This document shows positions 30,748 through 40,120 of a stretch of DNA of 50,141 bases, one piece after another; the stretch's first letter is position 1; each line of letters begins with the position of its first letter. Below the pieces are notes generated by a model. That model ran no database searches and was not told where the DNA came from. It saw only the letters and a program-made list of their open reading frames with translations. The DNA is from Anaerolineae bacterium (GTDB lineage: Bacteria; Chloroflexota; Anaerolineae; 4572-78; J111): positions 1 through 50,141 of the forward strand of contig JAFGDY010000128.1 in assembly GCA_016931895.1 (NCBI GenBank), read 5' to 3'. A program made the translations under genes and the position numbers.

Positions 30748-33190
30748 CTTAAAAGCGGGCAAAAACAGGCGCCGCGCCCTGGCCTTGAGCCTGGGCCTGT
30801 TTTTGTTTGCCGTTTATCTTTTTACCTACCGGGGCGGCTTCCACTCCATTGACGAAGTGGCCATGTATGCCGTGACCGAGAACATGGCCAAATTGGGCCG
30901 GTTTAACATTGATCAAATCGCCTGGATCCAATGGACCACCAGCCAGTCCGAGGCCCAGGGCTTTTTTGGCAAAGATGACCACGTTTACTCCAAAAAGGGG
31001 CTGGCGCTTTCGCTGGCCCAAGCGCCACTGTACTGGCTGGCGTTGCATTTGCCGGGAATTGGCATGCTGCAAACCGTTTCTTTGCTCAACGCTTGGGTCA
31101 TTGCCGCTACCGGCCTGCTCATTTTTATGTTTCTCCACCGCCTGAAGTTTTCCACCCTCACCGCCCTTGTTACCGCGCTTACCTTTGGCCTGGCCACAAT
31201 TGCCGCCGTTTACGCCAAATATCTTTTCAGCGAGCCGCTGGCCGGCTTTTTATTATTGTTAGCCGCTTACATGCTATTTGCCTATCGTCAGGAGGGCGGG
31301 CTGCGTCATATAGCCCTGGCCGGGCTGGCCGCCGGTTTTGCCGTGGTCGCCCGCGCCAACAATCTTTTTGTTTTGCCGGTTTTTGGCCTATATTTATCTT
31401 GGGTGGTATGGCGAGGATTAGATTGGCAATTTGGGCAATCGGCACAGCAGCAAATGGGCGGAGCAGCAAATCCACAGGGCAACCCATCAACGATTTTCCC
31501 CTTTCCCCTCTCCCCTCTCCTCTCTCCTCTCTCAGTATTTATCCTGGCTATGGCTATTCCTGGGGCTATTCTATTAGGTTACAATGCTGTTCGCTCCGGC
31601 AACCCTTTGCAAACCGGCTACGATCTGACCCTCTTTTCGCCCAATATTCTCCTGGGACTTTATAAATTGCTCTTTAGCCCCTTGCGTGGCCTTTTTGCCT
31701 ACAGCCCCATTTTGCTTCTGAGTGTGCCCGGCTGGTGGTTTTTGCGCAAAACCCGGCCCGCCGAGGCCTGGCTTATGGCCGGCCTTGTCGGCGTCACCAT
31801 TGGCCTTTTTTCCGCCTGGTCCTCCGGCGAGGGCCTCTCATGGGGCAGCCGTTTTTTGGTGCCGGTGATCCCCTTCTTTGGGCTTAGCCTGGCCCCGATT
31901 GTGGCAAAGGGGGTTGAAGCCAGAGCGCAAGTTTGGCGGTTTACGTTTTACGCTTTATTGCCGCTTTCGGTTTTTATCCAATTCCTGGGCCTAGCCATCA
32001 ACCCCTGGGTTTTTCTGGCCCGTCTGCAAAAAGATTTTGGCGGAGAATTTTTTCTGGAAAATACGGCGGCGCTTTATAACTTTCGTTATAGCCAGATTGT
32101 GGGCCAACTTGAAACCTGGTCCCTGACCAACTCCGACGTGGTCTGGTGGCAGCCGGGGGGTTTTGACGGGCTGGCTTTTGGCTTGAGCTTGGGGCTGCTT
32201 GTGTTTTCCGGCTGGTTTTTATGGCGGCAGATGGTCAACAACCAACGACCAACGACCAATGACCAACGACCAGCAACCGTTGAAACCGTATCCCGGCCCG
32301 GCCCTACTACCACCCTATTTCCTATTCCCTATTCTCTGCCCCCGGTTACCCTGCTACTTTGTTGCCTTGCACCCCTGCTCCTCTGCTACCTGCTCCTGAC
32401 TCGCTACTACCGCACCGACCAACAATTCGGCCCGCCCAACGACGCTTACACCCGCGCCCTTTACACTGCCGCCGCCAACAAGGCCGCCGGCGACCAAATT
32501 GTCACCGTAGCCCAAAACCACTACCACGTGCCGATGAACCGTTTTAAGGCCAAAATCCCTCTGATCGGCCTGGCCCGGCAAACGTGGCCCCCGCCGCAAA
32601 CCGCCCTGTCGCTTTTAAGCCATGCCACTGCCGGGCCAAATGTGTGGCTGGTGACCATTGGCTTTCAACCCGCCGCGCCGGATAACGCCGCCGAACGCTG
32701 GCTGGCCGCCAACGTGTTCAAAGCCGGCGACGAATGGCTTGACGAAAGCGTGCGTTTGGTGCGTTTTGCCACGCAAAAGCCTAAAATCATTCGCCCCCTC
32801 AAAATTACTCTGGGCAATGAGGAAATACAATTGGTTGAAGTCGTTTTGCTTGAGGCGCTCCGGCCAGGACAGGCCCTGCCCGTGGAATTTATCTGGCTGC
32901 CCTTGGCCCAACCGCAAACAGACTATAACCTTTTCCTGCAACTGCTGGCTGCCGATGGCGCGTTAGCGGCCCAGCACGACAACCCGCCCAACGGCGGCTA
33001 CAGCCCTACTTCCACCTGGCAACCCGGCCGGCCGGTCATCGTCCGCCACGCCCTGCCCTTACCCCCTGACCTCACCCCTGGCGACTATCGCCTGATTACC
33101 GGCTTGTATCACCCGACCACCGGCGAGCGACTGTCCATCGTCGGCGGAAGCGATTTTATTGATTTAGGTTTCATTACTGTTGAACGGTAA
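30737..33190 (+). CDS. GT39/PMT-like polytopic membrane protein with extracytoplasmic beta-rich domain
   Basis: The 817-aa protein has about ten hydrophobic helices between residues 13 and 560. The loop after the first helix carries the acidic pair D39-E40 in FHSIDEVAMY, the place where lipid-sugar-dependent mannosyl- and arabinosyltransferases keep their catalytic acid. The periplasmic C-terminus (about 560-817) ends with a module PPDLTPGDYRLITGLYHPTTGERL that recurs in two neighbouring proteins. Two cytoplasmic or loop segments are low in complexity and encoded by 7-bp tandem repeats (31495-31529 and 32241-32335). The predicted role is transfer of a sugar from a polyprenyl-phosphate carrier; acceptor unknown. 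It overlaps the pentapeptide gene by 11 nt. Confidence 0.8.
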   Translation: MQPDLKAGKNRRRALALSLGLFLFAVYLFTYRGGFHSIDEVAMYAVTENMAKLGRFNIDQIAWIQWTTSQSEAQGFFGKDDHVYSKKGLALSLAQAPLYWLALHLPGIGMLQTVSLLNAWVIAATGLLIFMFLHRLKFSTLTALVTALTFGLATIAAVYAKYLFSEPLAGFLLLLAAYMLFAYRQEGGLRHIALAGLAAGFAVVARANNLFVLPVFGLYLSWVVWRGLDWQFGQSAQQQMGGAANPQGNPSTIFPFPLSPLLSPLSVFILAMAIPGAILLGYNAVRSGNPLQTGYDLTLFSPNILLGLYKLLFSPLRGLFAYSPILLLSVPGWWFLRKTRPAEAWLMAGLVGVTIGLFSAWSSGEGLSWGSRFLVPVIPFFGLSLAPIVAKGVEARAQVWRFTFYALLPLSVFIQFLGLAINPWVFLARLQKDFGGEFFLENTAALYNFRYSQIVGQLETWSLTNSDVVWWQPGGFDGLAFGLSLGLLVFSGWFLWRQMVNNQRPTTNDQRPATVETVSRPGPTTTLFPIPYSLPPVTLLLCCLAPLLLCYLLLTRYYRTDQQFGPPNDAYTRALYTAAANKAAGDQIVTVAQNHYHVPMNRFKAKIPLIGLARQTWPPPQTALSLLSHATAGPNVWLVTIGFQPAAPDNAAERWLAANVFKAGDEWLDESVRLVRFATQKPKIIRPLKITLGNEEIQLVEVVLLEALRPGQALPVEFIWLPLAQPQTDYNLFLQLLAADGALAAQHDNPPNGGYSPTSTWQPGRPVIVRHALPLPPDLTPGDYRLITGLYHPTTGERLSIVGGSDFIDLGFITVER
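31495..31529. repeat. In-frame heptamer tandem repeat (CT-rich)
   Basis: Five 7-bp units, TTTCCCC twice, TCTCCCC once and TCTCCTC twice, inside the membrane protein gene. They encode a PFPLSPLLSPLS loop without breaking the frame. Confidence 0.8.
32241..32335. repeat. In-frame heptamer tandem repeats (ACCAACG and CTATTCC types)
   Basis: Five units close to ACCAACG (32241-32275) and three units close to CTATTCC (32315-32335) within a single loop-coding stretch. The peptide there (NNQRPTTNDQRP...) is unlike the rest of the protein. Confidence 0.8.
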
Positions 33191-33205
33191 AATGTCAAAC
33201 AAAAA

Positions 33206-35977
33206 ATGAAACTGCCAACCGTCCCTCAAAAACTGATCATCCTGGGCCTGGTGTTGCTGGCTTTTTTGCTGCGAGCCTATCGCCTTGATTTCCAGAGTTA
33301 CTGGATTGATGAAGCCTGGAGCGTTTATTTTGCCAACCTCTCCCCCGCTCAGTTATGGCACCTGCTCAAAACCGTAGAACCTCTGCCGCCCTTTTACCAT
33401 CCTTCCACCATTTATTGGGCCTGGCTGGTGGGCGATAGCGAATACGCCATGCGTTTTTACTCGTTGTTGTTTGGCGTTTTGGCCGTGCCCTTCACCTATC
33501 GCCTGGGCCGGGCCTTGGGCGATGACCGGCTGGGGCTGCTGGCCGCCCTCTTAATGGCCGTCTCCCCTTATCAAATTTGGCATTCCCAGGAGGCGCGGAT
33601 GTACAGCGCCCTCACCGCCGCCTCGGTGATGAGCATGTGGGGGTTTGCCAACCTGTACCGGCGCGGCGGCCGGCGCTGGCGCATCGTTTACATTATAGGC
33701 ACGGTGTGGGCCATTATGACCCACTATCACGGCGTGGTGCTCATTGGCATCCAGGGCCTCTTTTTGCTGCTCACCTGGCAGCGCCACCGGCGCGTTTACC
33801 TGGATTGGGGCGCTACGCTTGTAGTTGTGCTGCTGCTCCAACTGCCCTGGCTCATTCTGGGCGGCAACCTGCTGCAAAGTTACCTCAACTGGATCGAGCA
33901 GCCCACGCTCTGGGACACTTACCTCCGCAGCGCCGTAGCCTACAGCCTGAATGAACTGGCGCCCCGCCCCCAGGCCATCCCCCTTGCCCTTGTTTTTGTG
34001 GCCGCCTACCTGCTGGGCCTGTTTTACGCGACCCGCCGCCGGTGGGGAAGCTGGCGCGGCCCGGAGATGCTGGCCTTTTTGGCCGCTTACACCCTTGCCC
34101 CCAACCTGGCCGCCTGGCTCTACGGCGAATTCCGCACCACGGTTTATTACGAACGCTATCTCATCCTGGTGCAGGTTGGCTATTTATTGACTATTGCCGT
34201 TGGCGTTTTAGCCGTAGCCGACGGCCTGCCTTCCCTGATTTCCCGTTTTGGAAAACGGCGGCAGCGGCATTCCCGCCTGCCGGCCCGGTTAGCCAAATTC
34301 AGCGCCATCCTGTTGCTGCTTGCGCTCATTGGCCTTAACGGCTGGGTTCTTTATCATCATTATTATGACCCCGTTTACGCTAAACCCAACTGGCGGGCCG
34401 TGGCCCAAACCGTTCAGGATTTTGGCCGGCCCGGTGACGCCGTTCTCCTCACCGGCGACGGCGGGGAACACGCTTTTAATTATTATTATCACGGCAGCCT
34501 GCCGGTATACTATCCCTTTAACATCTCCCCCCACCACCAACAGCAGCGCCCGACAGGCGACGAAGCCCGGCAAATTTTGGCCGGCATCGCCGCCAAACAC
34601 CAACGCCTCTGGTACACGCCCTACGGCATGCACCTTGACCCCATACTGGAAGGCTGGTTGGCCGAACACGCCCACCCGGCCTGGCACAGTTGGCTGGGCC
34701 GCAAACGGTTAGCCTTGTACGCCACTCAGGCTGTTACCAACCGGCAAAAAACCCTTAATGTTCTTTTTGCCGATGCGTCTGGCCGGGGGCCAAAGTTGCT
34801 CCATATCGCCTGGCCGGATGAACCCACGGCCGCAGGCGACCTGCTGCCTCTGGCGTTGACCTGGCAGACCGAGGCCCCGCTGGCCAATGATTACCAATTA
34901 TCTCTCCGGTTGAGCAACGCCCGCGGCGACATCTTCACCCAGAGCGACTGGCCGCCTCTCACCGCCATTGCCCCCACCTCGGCCTGGCCACCTCACCAAC
35001 CCCTCACCGATCGGCGCAGCCTGTGGCTTCCGCCCGACGTCCCACCCGGCGATTATACGCTGCAACTGGTGGTCTATAATCCCGTTTCCGGCCAATCTCT
35101 TGGCCAGCCAGTCATACTCTCCGGTTTTGCCGTTGGCCCGGCCCAAATCAGCCCCCCCCTTGAAGCTTTATCTATTCCCAACCTTGGCCGACGCATTATG
35201 GGTAACTTAACTTTAGCAGGTTATATATCGCCCCCCAAAATACAGCCCGGCCAGGAAATGTGGCTCTGGCTGTACTGGCAGGCCAAAGAACTTGCCAACC
35301 CGGATTCCATTGTCCGGCTGAGTTTGCGCAGCGGCGATAAAGTTGTTTCCGCCGATTATCCGCTGGCCGCCTCGATTGGCCCGCTTGCTTCCTGGCAGCA
35401 AGGCCAGGTGCGGCGGGCCGTGTACCACCTGCCTACCAGCCCCCGGCTGGCGGGTCAAATAGCAGAACTGGCCGTGGCGCTTGTTTTGCCGGATGGACGG
35501 GTTGAGGCGGAAACCGTTCTAACTCAAATTGAGTTGGAAACCCGGCCCCGCCAATTTGATGTTCCCGCCGTTGATCGCCCGCTGGACATCTCTTTTGGCG
35601 ATGCGGCCCAAATCAAATTACTGGGCTACAATCTGCCCGCCGCCCAAGCTGCGCCGGGCGACACGCTGACCCTCACCCTGGTATGGCAAGCCGGGGCCGA
35701 AATGGACCTGGACTACACCGTATTTGTGCAACTGCTCAATCATGCCGGGCAGGTGGCGGCCCAGGTTGACGCGCCGCCCCTGGCCGGAGCCGCCCCCACC
35801 ACCACCTGGCTCCCCGGCGAAACCCTGGCCGATACTTACCCCCTGGCCCTCCCGGCTGATCTTTCTCCTGGAAGTTACCGCCTCATCGCCGGCCTTTACC
35901 ACGCTCCTACCGGCCGGCGCTTGCCGGTATCCTCCGGCGGGGATTTTGTGGAGTTACCCCAGGTTGCGGTAAAATAA
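33206..35977 (+). CDS. GT39/PMT-like glycosyltransferase with three C-terminal beta-rich modules
   Basis: The 923-aa protein starts with a membrane helix and the loop SYWIDEAWSVYF (catalytic-type D35-E36), followed by a second loop with the HSQEARMYSALT motif, both hallmarks of ArnT/PMT_2 proteins. About ten helices end near residue 390. The remaining 530 residues are extracytoplasmic: first a region with a DAVLLTGDGGEHAFNYYYHG strand, then three copies of a module whose pattern is xLxWQ ... DYxxxLxL ... PxSxWxPG ... LPxDxxPGxYxLxxxxYxxxxGxxL. The last copy is clearest (LPADLSPGSYRLIAGLYHAPTGRRLPV). No ribosome binding site is obvious; the gene starts 15 bp after the previous one, so coupling is likely. 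Confidence 0.85.
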   Translation: MKLPTVPQKLIILGLVLLAFLLRAYRLDFQSYWIDEAWSVYFANLSPAQLWHLLKTVEPLPPFYHPSTIYWAWLVGDSEYAMRFYSLLFGVLAVPFTYRLGRALGDDRLGLLAALLMAVSPYQIWHSQEARMYSALTAASVMSMWGFANLYRRGGRRWRIVYIIGTVWAIMTHYHGVVLIGIQGLFLLLTWQRHRRVYLDWGATLVVVLLLQLPWLILGGNLLQSYLNWIEQPTLWDTYLRSAVAYSLNELAPRPQAIPLALVFVAAYLLGLFYATRRRWGSWRGPEMLAFLAAYTLAPNLAAWLYGEFRTTVYYERYLILVQVGYLLTIAVGVLAVADGLPSLISRFGKRRQRHSRLPARLAKFSAILLLLALIGLNGWVLYHHYYDPVYAKPNWRAVAQTVQDFGRPGDAVLLTGDGGEHAFNYYYHGSLPVYYPFNISPHHQQQRPTGDEARQILAGIAAKHQRLWYTPYGMHLDPILEGWLAEHAHPAWHSWLGRKRLALYATQAVTNRQKTLNVLFADASGRGPKLLHIAWPDEPTAAGDLLPLALTWQTEAPLANDYQLSLRLSNARGDIFTQSDWPPLTAIAPTSAWPPHQPLTDRRSLWLPPDVPPGDYTLQLVVYNPVSGQSLGQPVILSGFAVGPAQISPPLEALSIPNLGRRIMGNLTLAGYISPPKIQPGQEMWLWLYWQAKELANPDSIVRLSLRSGDKVVSADYPLAASIGPLASWQQGQVRRAVYHLPTSPRLAGQIAELAVALVLPDGRVEAETVLTQIELETRPRQFDVPAVDRPLDISFGDAAQIKLLGYNLPAAQAAPGDTLTLTLVWQAGAEMDLDYTVFVQLLNHAGQVAAQVDAPPLAGAAPTTTWLPGETLADTYPLALPADLSPGSYRLIAGLYHAPTGRRLPVSSGGDFVELPQVAVK

Positions 35978-36041
35978 TCAACCGGAAAGGGTGCTGCCCG
36001 TGCCGTATGAGATCTTGCCTAAAGCAGCGTAAAACAACAGC

Positions 36042-36848
36042 ATGTCAAAAATATCAGACCAAACGTATCTTTTGACCAACCAATACCAGAACGCCTCAAA
36101 TCTGAACGCCCGGATGCAGCTTCACGCCCGGTTTAGTGTAAATCAGTCTGGCTGGCATCTGTGGGTTTTTGACCATTTTAGACTTGACCCCCAGAGTCGG
36201 GTGCTTGAATTAGGCTGCGGCCCCGGCAGTTTGTGGGTTGAAAATTTAAACCGCATCCCTCCCGGTTGGGATATTACCCTCTCTGATTTTTCCGAGGGGA
36301 TGTTGCAAATAGCCCAAAAAGATCTGGAGAATAGCCGTCGCCGGTTTTTGTTTGACGTTATTGATGCTCAATCCATCCCTGCCGATAAGCAAAGTTTTGA
36401 CGCGGTCATTGCCAACCACATGTTCTATCACGTGCCAGACATATCCCAGGCGTTGTCAGAAATTCATCGAGTTTTGAAACCCGGCGGGCGCTTATACGCT
36501 TCAACGGTGGGTCTGACCCACATGCAAGAATTGGATAAACTGCTGCGCAAATTTGACCCCAAAATTGAAACACTTTTTGACGGAGATCAGCCCCATTCCT
36601 TCATCCTTGAAAATGGGGCTGAGATATTATCGCAGTGGTTTACCGATGTTACGCTGTGGAAATATGACGATGCGTTGGTTATTACCGAAGTAGAGCCGTT
36701 GGTTGCTTATGTTATGTCTATGATTAGATTTACGTTGGATAAAGATAGACTGGCCGAATTCACCAACTTTGTCGCCCAGGAAATGGTCTCAGCAGGGGCC
36801 ATTCACGTCACCAAAGCCAGCGGTCTTTTTGAGGCGGTTAAAGGTTAA
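36042..36848 (+). CDS. Class I SAM-dependent methyltransferase
   Basis: The 268-aa protein is a UbiE/Methyltransf_11-type enzyme: motif I VLELGCGPGSLWVENL (about 54-69), ITLSDFSEGMLQIA (motif II with acidic ribose ligand), FDAVIANHMFYHVPD (motif IV) and VLKPGGRLYASTVG. The N-terminus is helical and lacks signal or membrane segments. The substrate is not evident. It sits between glycosyltransferase genes and 9 bp before a GNAT gene, so it may modify a glycan precursor or a small metabolite; that is inference. Confidence 0.85.
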   Translation: MSKISDQTYLLTNQYQNASNLNARMQLHARFSVNQSGWHLWVFDHFRLDPQSRVLELGCGPGSLWVENLNRIPPGWDITLSDFSEGMLQIAQKDLENSRRRFLFDVIDAQSIPADKQSFDAVIANHMFYHVPDISQALSEIHRVLKPGGRLYASTVGLTHMQELDKLLRKFDPKIETLFDGDQPHSFILENGAEILSQWFTDVTLWKYDDALVITEVEPLVAYVMSMIRFTLDKDRLAEFTNFVAQEMVSAGAIHVTKASGLFEAVKG

Positions 36849-36857
36849 GGGCTTAAA

Positions 36858-37718
36858 ATGATTGCTGCCACCTATCCCCATGCCGGTGATTTTCTGCTCA
36901 AAACCCGGGCCTTTCTGGAACAAGATGAGGCCGCCAATGGCCTGATGCTGGGCATCTGTTTTCAGCTCAACCGTCACCCCGACTGGATTAAAACAAGGCC
37001 CTACTTTATCACCATTTCTACTGAAACCGAACTTGTGCTGGCCGCCGTGCAGACGCCGCCCTACAACCTGGTGATTTACGGCAGGCGCCACGATTGTGAC
37101 CGCGCTTTTGCCCTGCTGGCACAAAACCTTTGGGCCGACCAGCAAATGCTTCCCGGCGTGTTGGGACCTGCTCCCATCGCCGAAACGTTTGCCCAAAGCT
37201 GGGCCAATATTGCCGGGACAAAATATCGGGCGGGCATGCGCCAGCGCATCTACGAGTTAAAAAGCGTTGTGCCGCCGCCATCCACCCCCGGCCACATGCG
37301 GCTGGCCCGCGCCGGCGACGCTAACCTGATCACGCAGTGGGCGCTCGCTTTTCAAACAGAAGCTCTCACTCCCGGCCATCCCACCCAAACCCGGGCCGCG
37401 ATAGAACAACGGATTGGCGATCAAGAGATTTATCTTTGGCAAGATGCGCGGCCTGTTTCTATGGCGGCTAAAGCCCGCCCGGTTTCCAACGGCATTGCCG
37501 TGAGCTTGGTCTATACGCCCCCTGAGTTCAGGCGGCAAGGTTACGCCACGGCTTGTGTGGCGGCCTTGAGCCAACTGCTGTTAGACTCCGGCCGGCAGTA
37601 CTGTTCTTTGTTTACCGATCTATCGAATCCAACATCAAACCACATTTACCGGAAAATAGGATATACCCCGGTTTGCGATTTTAATGAATATATTTTTGAC
37701 GCGGCTGCAAACACATGA
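36858..37718 (+). CDS. GNAT-family acetyltransferase, two-domain
   Basis: The 286-aa protein has an N-terminal half (1-135) without a clear motif and a C-terminal GNAT half. The latter has MRLARAGDANLITQWALAF, IAVSLVYTPPEFRRQGYATACVAALSQLL (acetyl-CoA loop RRQGYA) and LFTDLSNPTSNHIYRKIGYTPVCDF, which is typical for GNAT families where a degenerate first domain precedes the active one. AAGGG lies upstream of the ATG. Its stop overlaps the YfhO-like gene by 4 nt (ATGA), so the two are translationally coupled. Confidence 0.85.
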   Translation: MIAATYPHAGDFLLKTRAFLEQDEAANGLMLGICFQLNRHPDWIKTRPYFITISTETELVLAAVQTPPYNLVIYGRRHDCDRAFALLAQNLWADQQMLPGVLGPAPIAETFAQSWANIAGTKYRAGMRQRIYELKSVVPPPSTPGHMRLARAGDANLITQWALAFQTEALTPGHPTQTRAAIEQRIGDQEIYLWQDARPVSMAAKARPVSNGIAVSLVYTPPEFRRQGYATACVAALSQLLLDSGRQYCSLFTDLSNPTSNHIYRKIGYTPVCDFNEYIFDAAANT

Positions 37719-40120
37719 ATCCCTTAAAAGCCTGGTCTCGTTTTGATTGGTTCAGCCTGATCCTTTTTGCCGCTTTGGTAACGCTTTTTCACTGGCGCAT
37801 TCTCACCCCCAACATGGCCGACCGCCAATCCTTCCCTCCCGGCGACTTCAGCGCCCAGTTTTGGGCCTTTACCACGTTTGAAGCCCGCGAGCTGAGCGTA
37901 GGGCGGCTGCCCCTGTGGAATCCCTACACCTTTGCCGGCGCGCCCTTTTGGGCCGACGTGCAGGCGGCGGTTTTTTACCCGCCCAGCCTGCTCACGCTGC
38001 TGCTGTCCGCGCCGGCGGGCTTTTCCCTTTTTGCCCTGGAAATTGAAGCCATTGCCCATTTTTGGCTGGCCGCCGCCTTGATGTACCTTTTTGTTCGCCA
38101 AGTTACCCAGAGCCGTTCCGCCGCTCTCATGGCCGCCCTCATCTTTACTTTTAGCGGCTATCTCACCGGTTACCCCGGCCAGCAATTGGCCGTGCTGGAA
38201 GCGGATGTCTGGCTGCCGCTGATCCTCTTTTTTCTTTACCGGGGCAGCCGGCCGGGACCGGCCAAAGTGGCCCGCGCCTCCGCCGGTCAGCCGGAAACGC
38301 TTGACTTTGACTCCGCCTCCCGGCCCCGCCGTTCTCCCCGGCCCTGGCTTCTTTTGGCGGGCGCGGCCTGGGGCGTCACGCTGCTGGCCGGGCATCCGCA
38401 GAGCGCGCTTATTGTGGCCTACCTCAGTTCGGCGTATTTCTTTTTTCTCCGGCTCCCCATGCCCCCCGGGGTGCGGGTCACCCGGAGCGTTTTGCGTTTT
38501 GCCGTAATCCTCAGCCACTGGCTCATTTTTATCCTTACCGGCCTGGCCCTGGCCGCCGTCCAATTTATCCCCGCGGTTGAATACACCCGGCTGTCCGTCC
38601 GCGCCGAGGGCGTTTACGATAAAATGGCGGGCGGTTTTCCGCTTGCTGATCTGGTTCAACTGCTGCTGCCCGGCCAGGTGAGTGTTTACTCACCCCTGTA
38701 CGTAGGCGTGGTTGGCCTGATTTTGGCCTGTTGGGGCGCTTTTGTTCAACCCAACCGGTCCAAAACCTTTTGGGCCGCGGCGGCCTTGGTGTCGCTGTTT
38801 ATCTCGTTTGGCGGGAATACGTTTCTCTATAGCCCGCTCTACCTTTTTACGCCTGGTTTCTCCATCTTCCGGGGACAAGAACGGTGGGCTTTTGCCGTTG
38901 TTTTTAGTTTCTCTGTGTTGGCCGGTTACGGCTGGAAAACGTTGCAGGAGCAGATAGCAAATTACAAATTACAAATTACAGCTTACCCGGCACAAGTCTT
39001 GCCGTCCACAATACGTAATACGCAATACATTTTACGTTTTACGCAATACCTTCTCTTTTTTTCCCTGCTTCTTGTTTTTCTCTTCTTTTACGGCCTCAAC
39101 AATACCGGCTGGACGCCCGCCAGCCCTTTTTATCACCTGCTTGGCGGAGCCACTTTGTTAACCCTGCTGCTGGCCCTGGCCTGGCTGTTGTGGAAATTTT
39201 CTCCCCGCCTGCCGCCCCTTGTTTTTACCGGCCTGGCCGCCGCGCTGATCTGTTTTGACCTGTTCACGGCCAACTGGCAAACCAATCTCTACCCCCAAGG
39301 GCCGCAGTGTCACACCCAAATGCCAAACGCCGTGGCCGCCATCAAACAAGACACCGCCGCATCCCCCAACCAACCCTATCGCGTTTATAATGAGTTTCGC
39401 TTGTACGACAACTACGGCGTGTCCTTTGAAATTGAAGACCTGTGGGGCGCCAGCCCGCTGCGGCCCCGCCGTTACGATGAATTTTTGGCCCCGCCCATGC
39501 CCATCGAGCGCGCCTGGGAACTGCTCAACGTCAAATACGTTATCACCTGGCGGCAAGAGTTGTTCGTCCCTTCCACCATCATTTACCAGGAACCGGCGGA
39601 CGGCGGCGTCACCTACGTCCATCGTTTAAACAAGGTCGGCCCGCGCGCCTGGTTGGTGACCCAGGCCGAAATCCACGACGACGCCGCCATCCTGCAAAAA
39701 ATTGCCGACCCTCGTTTTGACCGTTGGCGCACTGCGCTGCTGGAGCCGGAAGCGGCGCAATACGTCGGGCCAATCACCGGCTCAAACAATAAAGCCTGGC
39801 CGCAAAACCCGTCTTCCGTATCTGGCCTCACGTTTCATACCCCTCAATCACTTTCCGCAACCGTAACTTCCCCCGTCCCCGCTCTGCTGATCTTCAGCGA
39901 AATTCACTACCCCGGCTGGCAGGCCGAAATTGACGGCCAGCCGGCGCCCCTTCTCCGCGCCAACTACGCGCTCCGCGCCGTGCCGGTTCCCGCCGGCGAA
40001 CACACCGTCCGGTTGACCTTCCGCCCGCCAACTTTCCTCGTTGGGGCTATTGTCAGCGCGATGGCCTTTTTTGTTATCATCATTCTTCTGGTAATCTATC
40101 GCCGTAAGGAATTAGCATGA
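37715..40120 (+). CDS. YfhO-like polytopic membrane protein
   Basis: The 801-aa protein has about 12-13 membrane segments and matches the YfhO pattern: SFPPGDFSAQFWAFTTFEARELSVGRLPLWNPYTFAGAPFWAD in the first outer loop, GYLTGYPGQQLAVLEADVWLPL, and a C-terminal SEIHYPGWQAEIDGQPAPLLRANYALRAVPVPAGEHTVRLTFRPP domain before a last helix. B. subtilis YfhO is involved in glycosylation of lipoteichoic acid; transport or transfer of lipid-linked sugars is the likely role. A loop encoded by 38959-39052 is made of heptamer repeats and is probably not conserved. It overlaps both neighbours by ATGA. Confidence 0.85.
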   Translation: MNPLKAWSRFDWFSLILFAALVTLFHWRILTPNMADRQSFPPGDFSAQFWAFTTFEARELSVGRLPLWNPYTFAGAPFWADVQAAVFYPPSLLTLLLSAPAGFSLFALEIEAIAHFWLAAALMYLFVRQVTQSRSAALMAALIFTFSGYLTGYPGQQLAVLEADVWLPLILFFLYRGSRPGPAKVARASAGQPETLDFDSASRPRRSPRPWLLLAGAAWGVTLLAGHPQSALIVAYLSSAYFFFLRLPMPPGVRVTRSVLRFAVILSHWLIFILTGLALAAVQFIPAVEYTRLSVRAEGVYDKMAGGFPLADLVQLLLPGQVSVYSPLYVGVVGLILACWGAFVQPNRSKTFWAAAALVSLFISFGGNTFLYSPLYLFTPGFSIFRGQERWAFAVVFSFSVLAGYGWKTLQEQIANYKLQITAYPAQVLPSTIRNTQYILRFTQYLLFFSLLLVFLFFYGLNNTGWTPASPFYHLLGGATLLTLLLALAWLLWKFSPRLPPLVFTGLAAALICFDLFTANWQTNLYPQGPQCHTQMPNAVAAIKQDTAASPNQPYRVYNEFRLYDNYGVSFEIEDLWGASPLRPRRYDEFLAPPMPIERAWELLNVKYVITWRQELFVPSTIIYQEPADGGVTYVHRLNKVGPRAWLVTQAEIHDDAAILQKIADPRFDRWRTALLEPEAAQYVGPITGSNNKAWPQNPSSVSGLTFHTPQSLSATVTSPVPALLIFSEIHYPGWQAEIDGQPAPLLRANYALRAVPVPAGEHTVRLTFRPPTFLVGAIVSAMAFFVIIILLVIYRRKELA
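38959..39052. repeat. In-frame heptamer tandem repeats (AAATTAC and ATACGTA types)
   Basis: Three exact AAATTAC units (38959-38979) and six degenerate units related to ATACGTA/ATACGCA/TTACGTT (39011-39052), separated by 31 bp. The frame of the YfhO-like gene is kept through both. Confidence 0.8.

Noticed and set aside
33192-33209. Six-codon mini-ORF whose stop overlaps the ATG of the GT39-like gene
   Set aside because: Could be a coupling leader, but it has no ribosome binding site and such short frames arise easily by chance.
37724-38659. A 311-codon open frame on the minus strand opposite the YfhO-like gene
   Set aside because: Gly/Lys/Gln-rich without any family motif and fully antisense to a gene with clear membrane topology; a by-product of GC-rich codon use.
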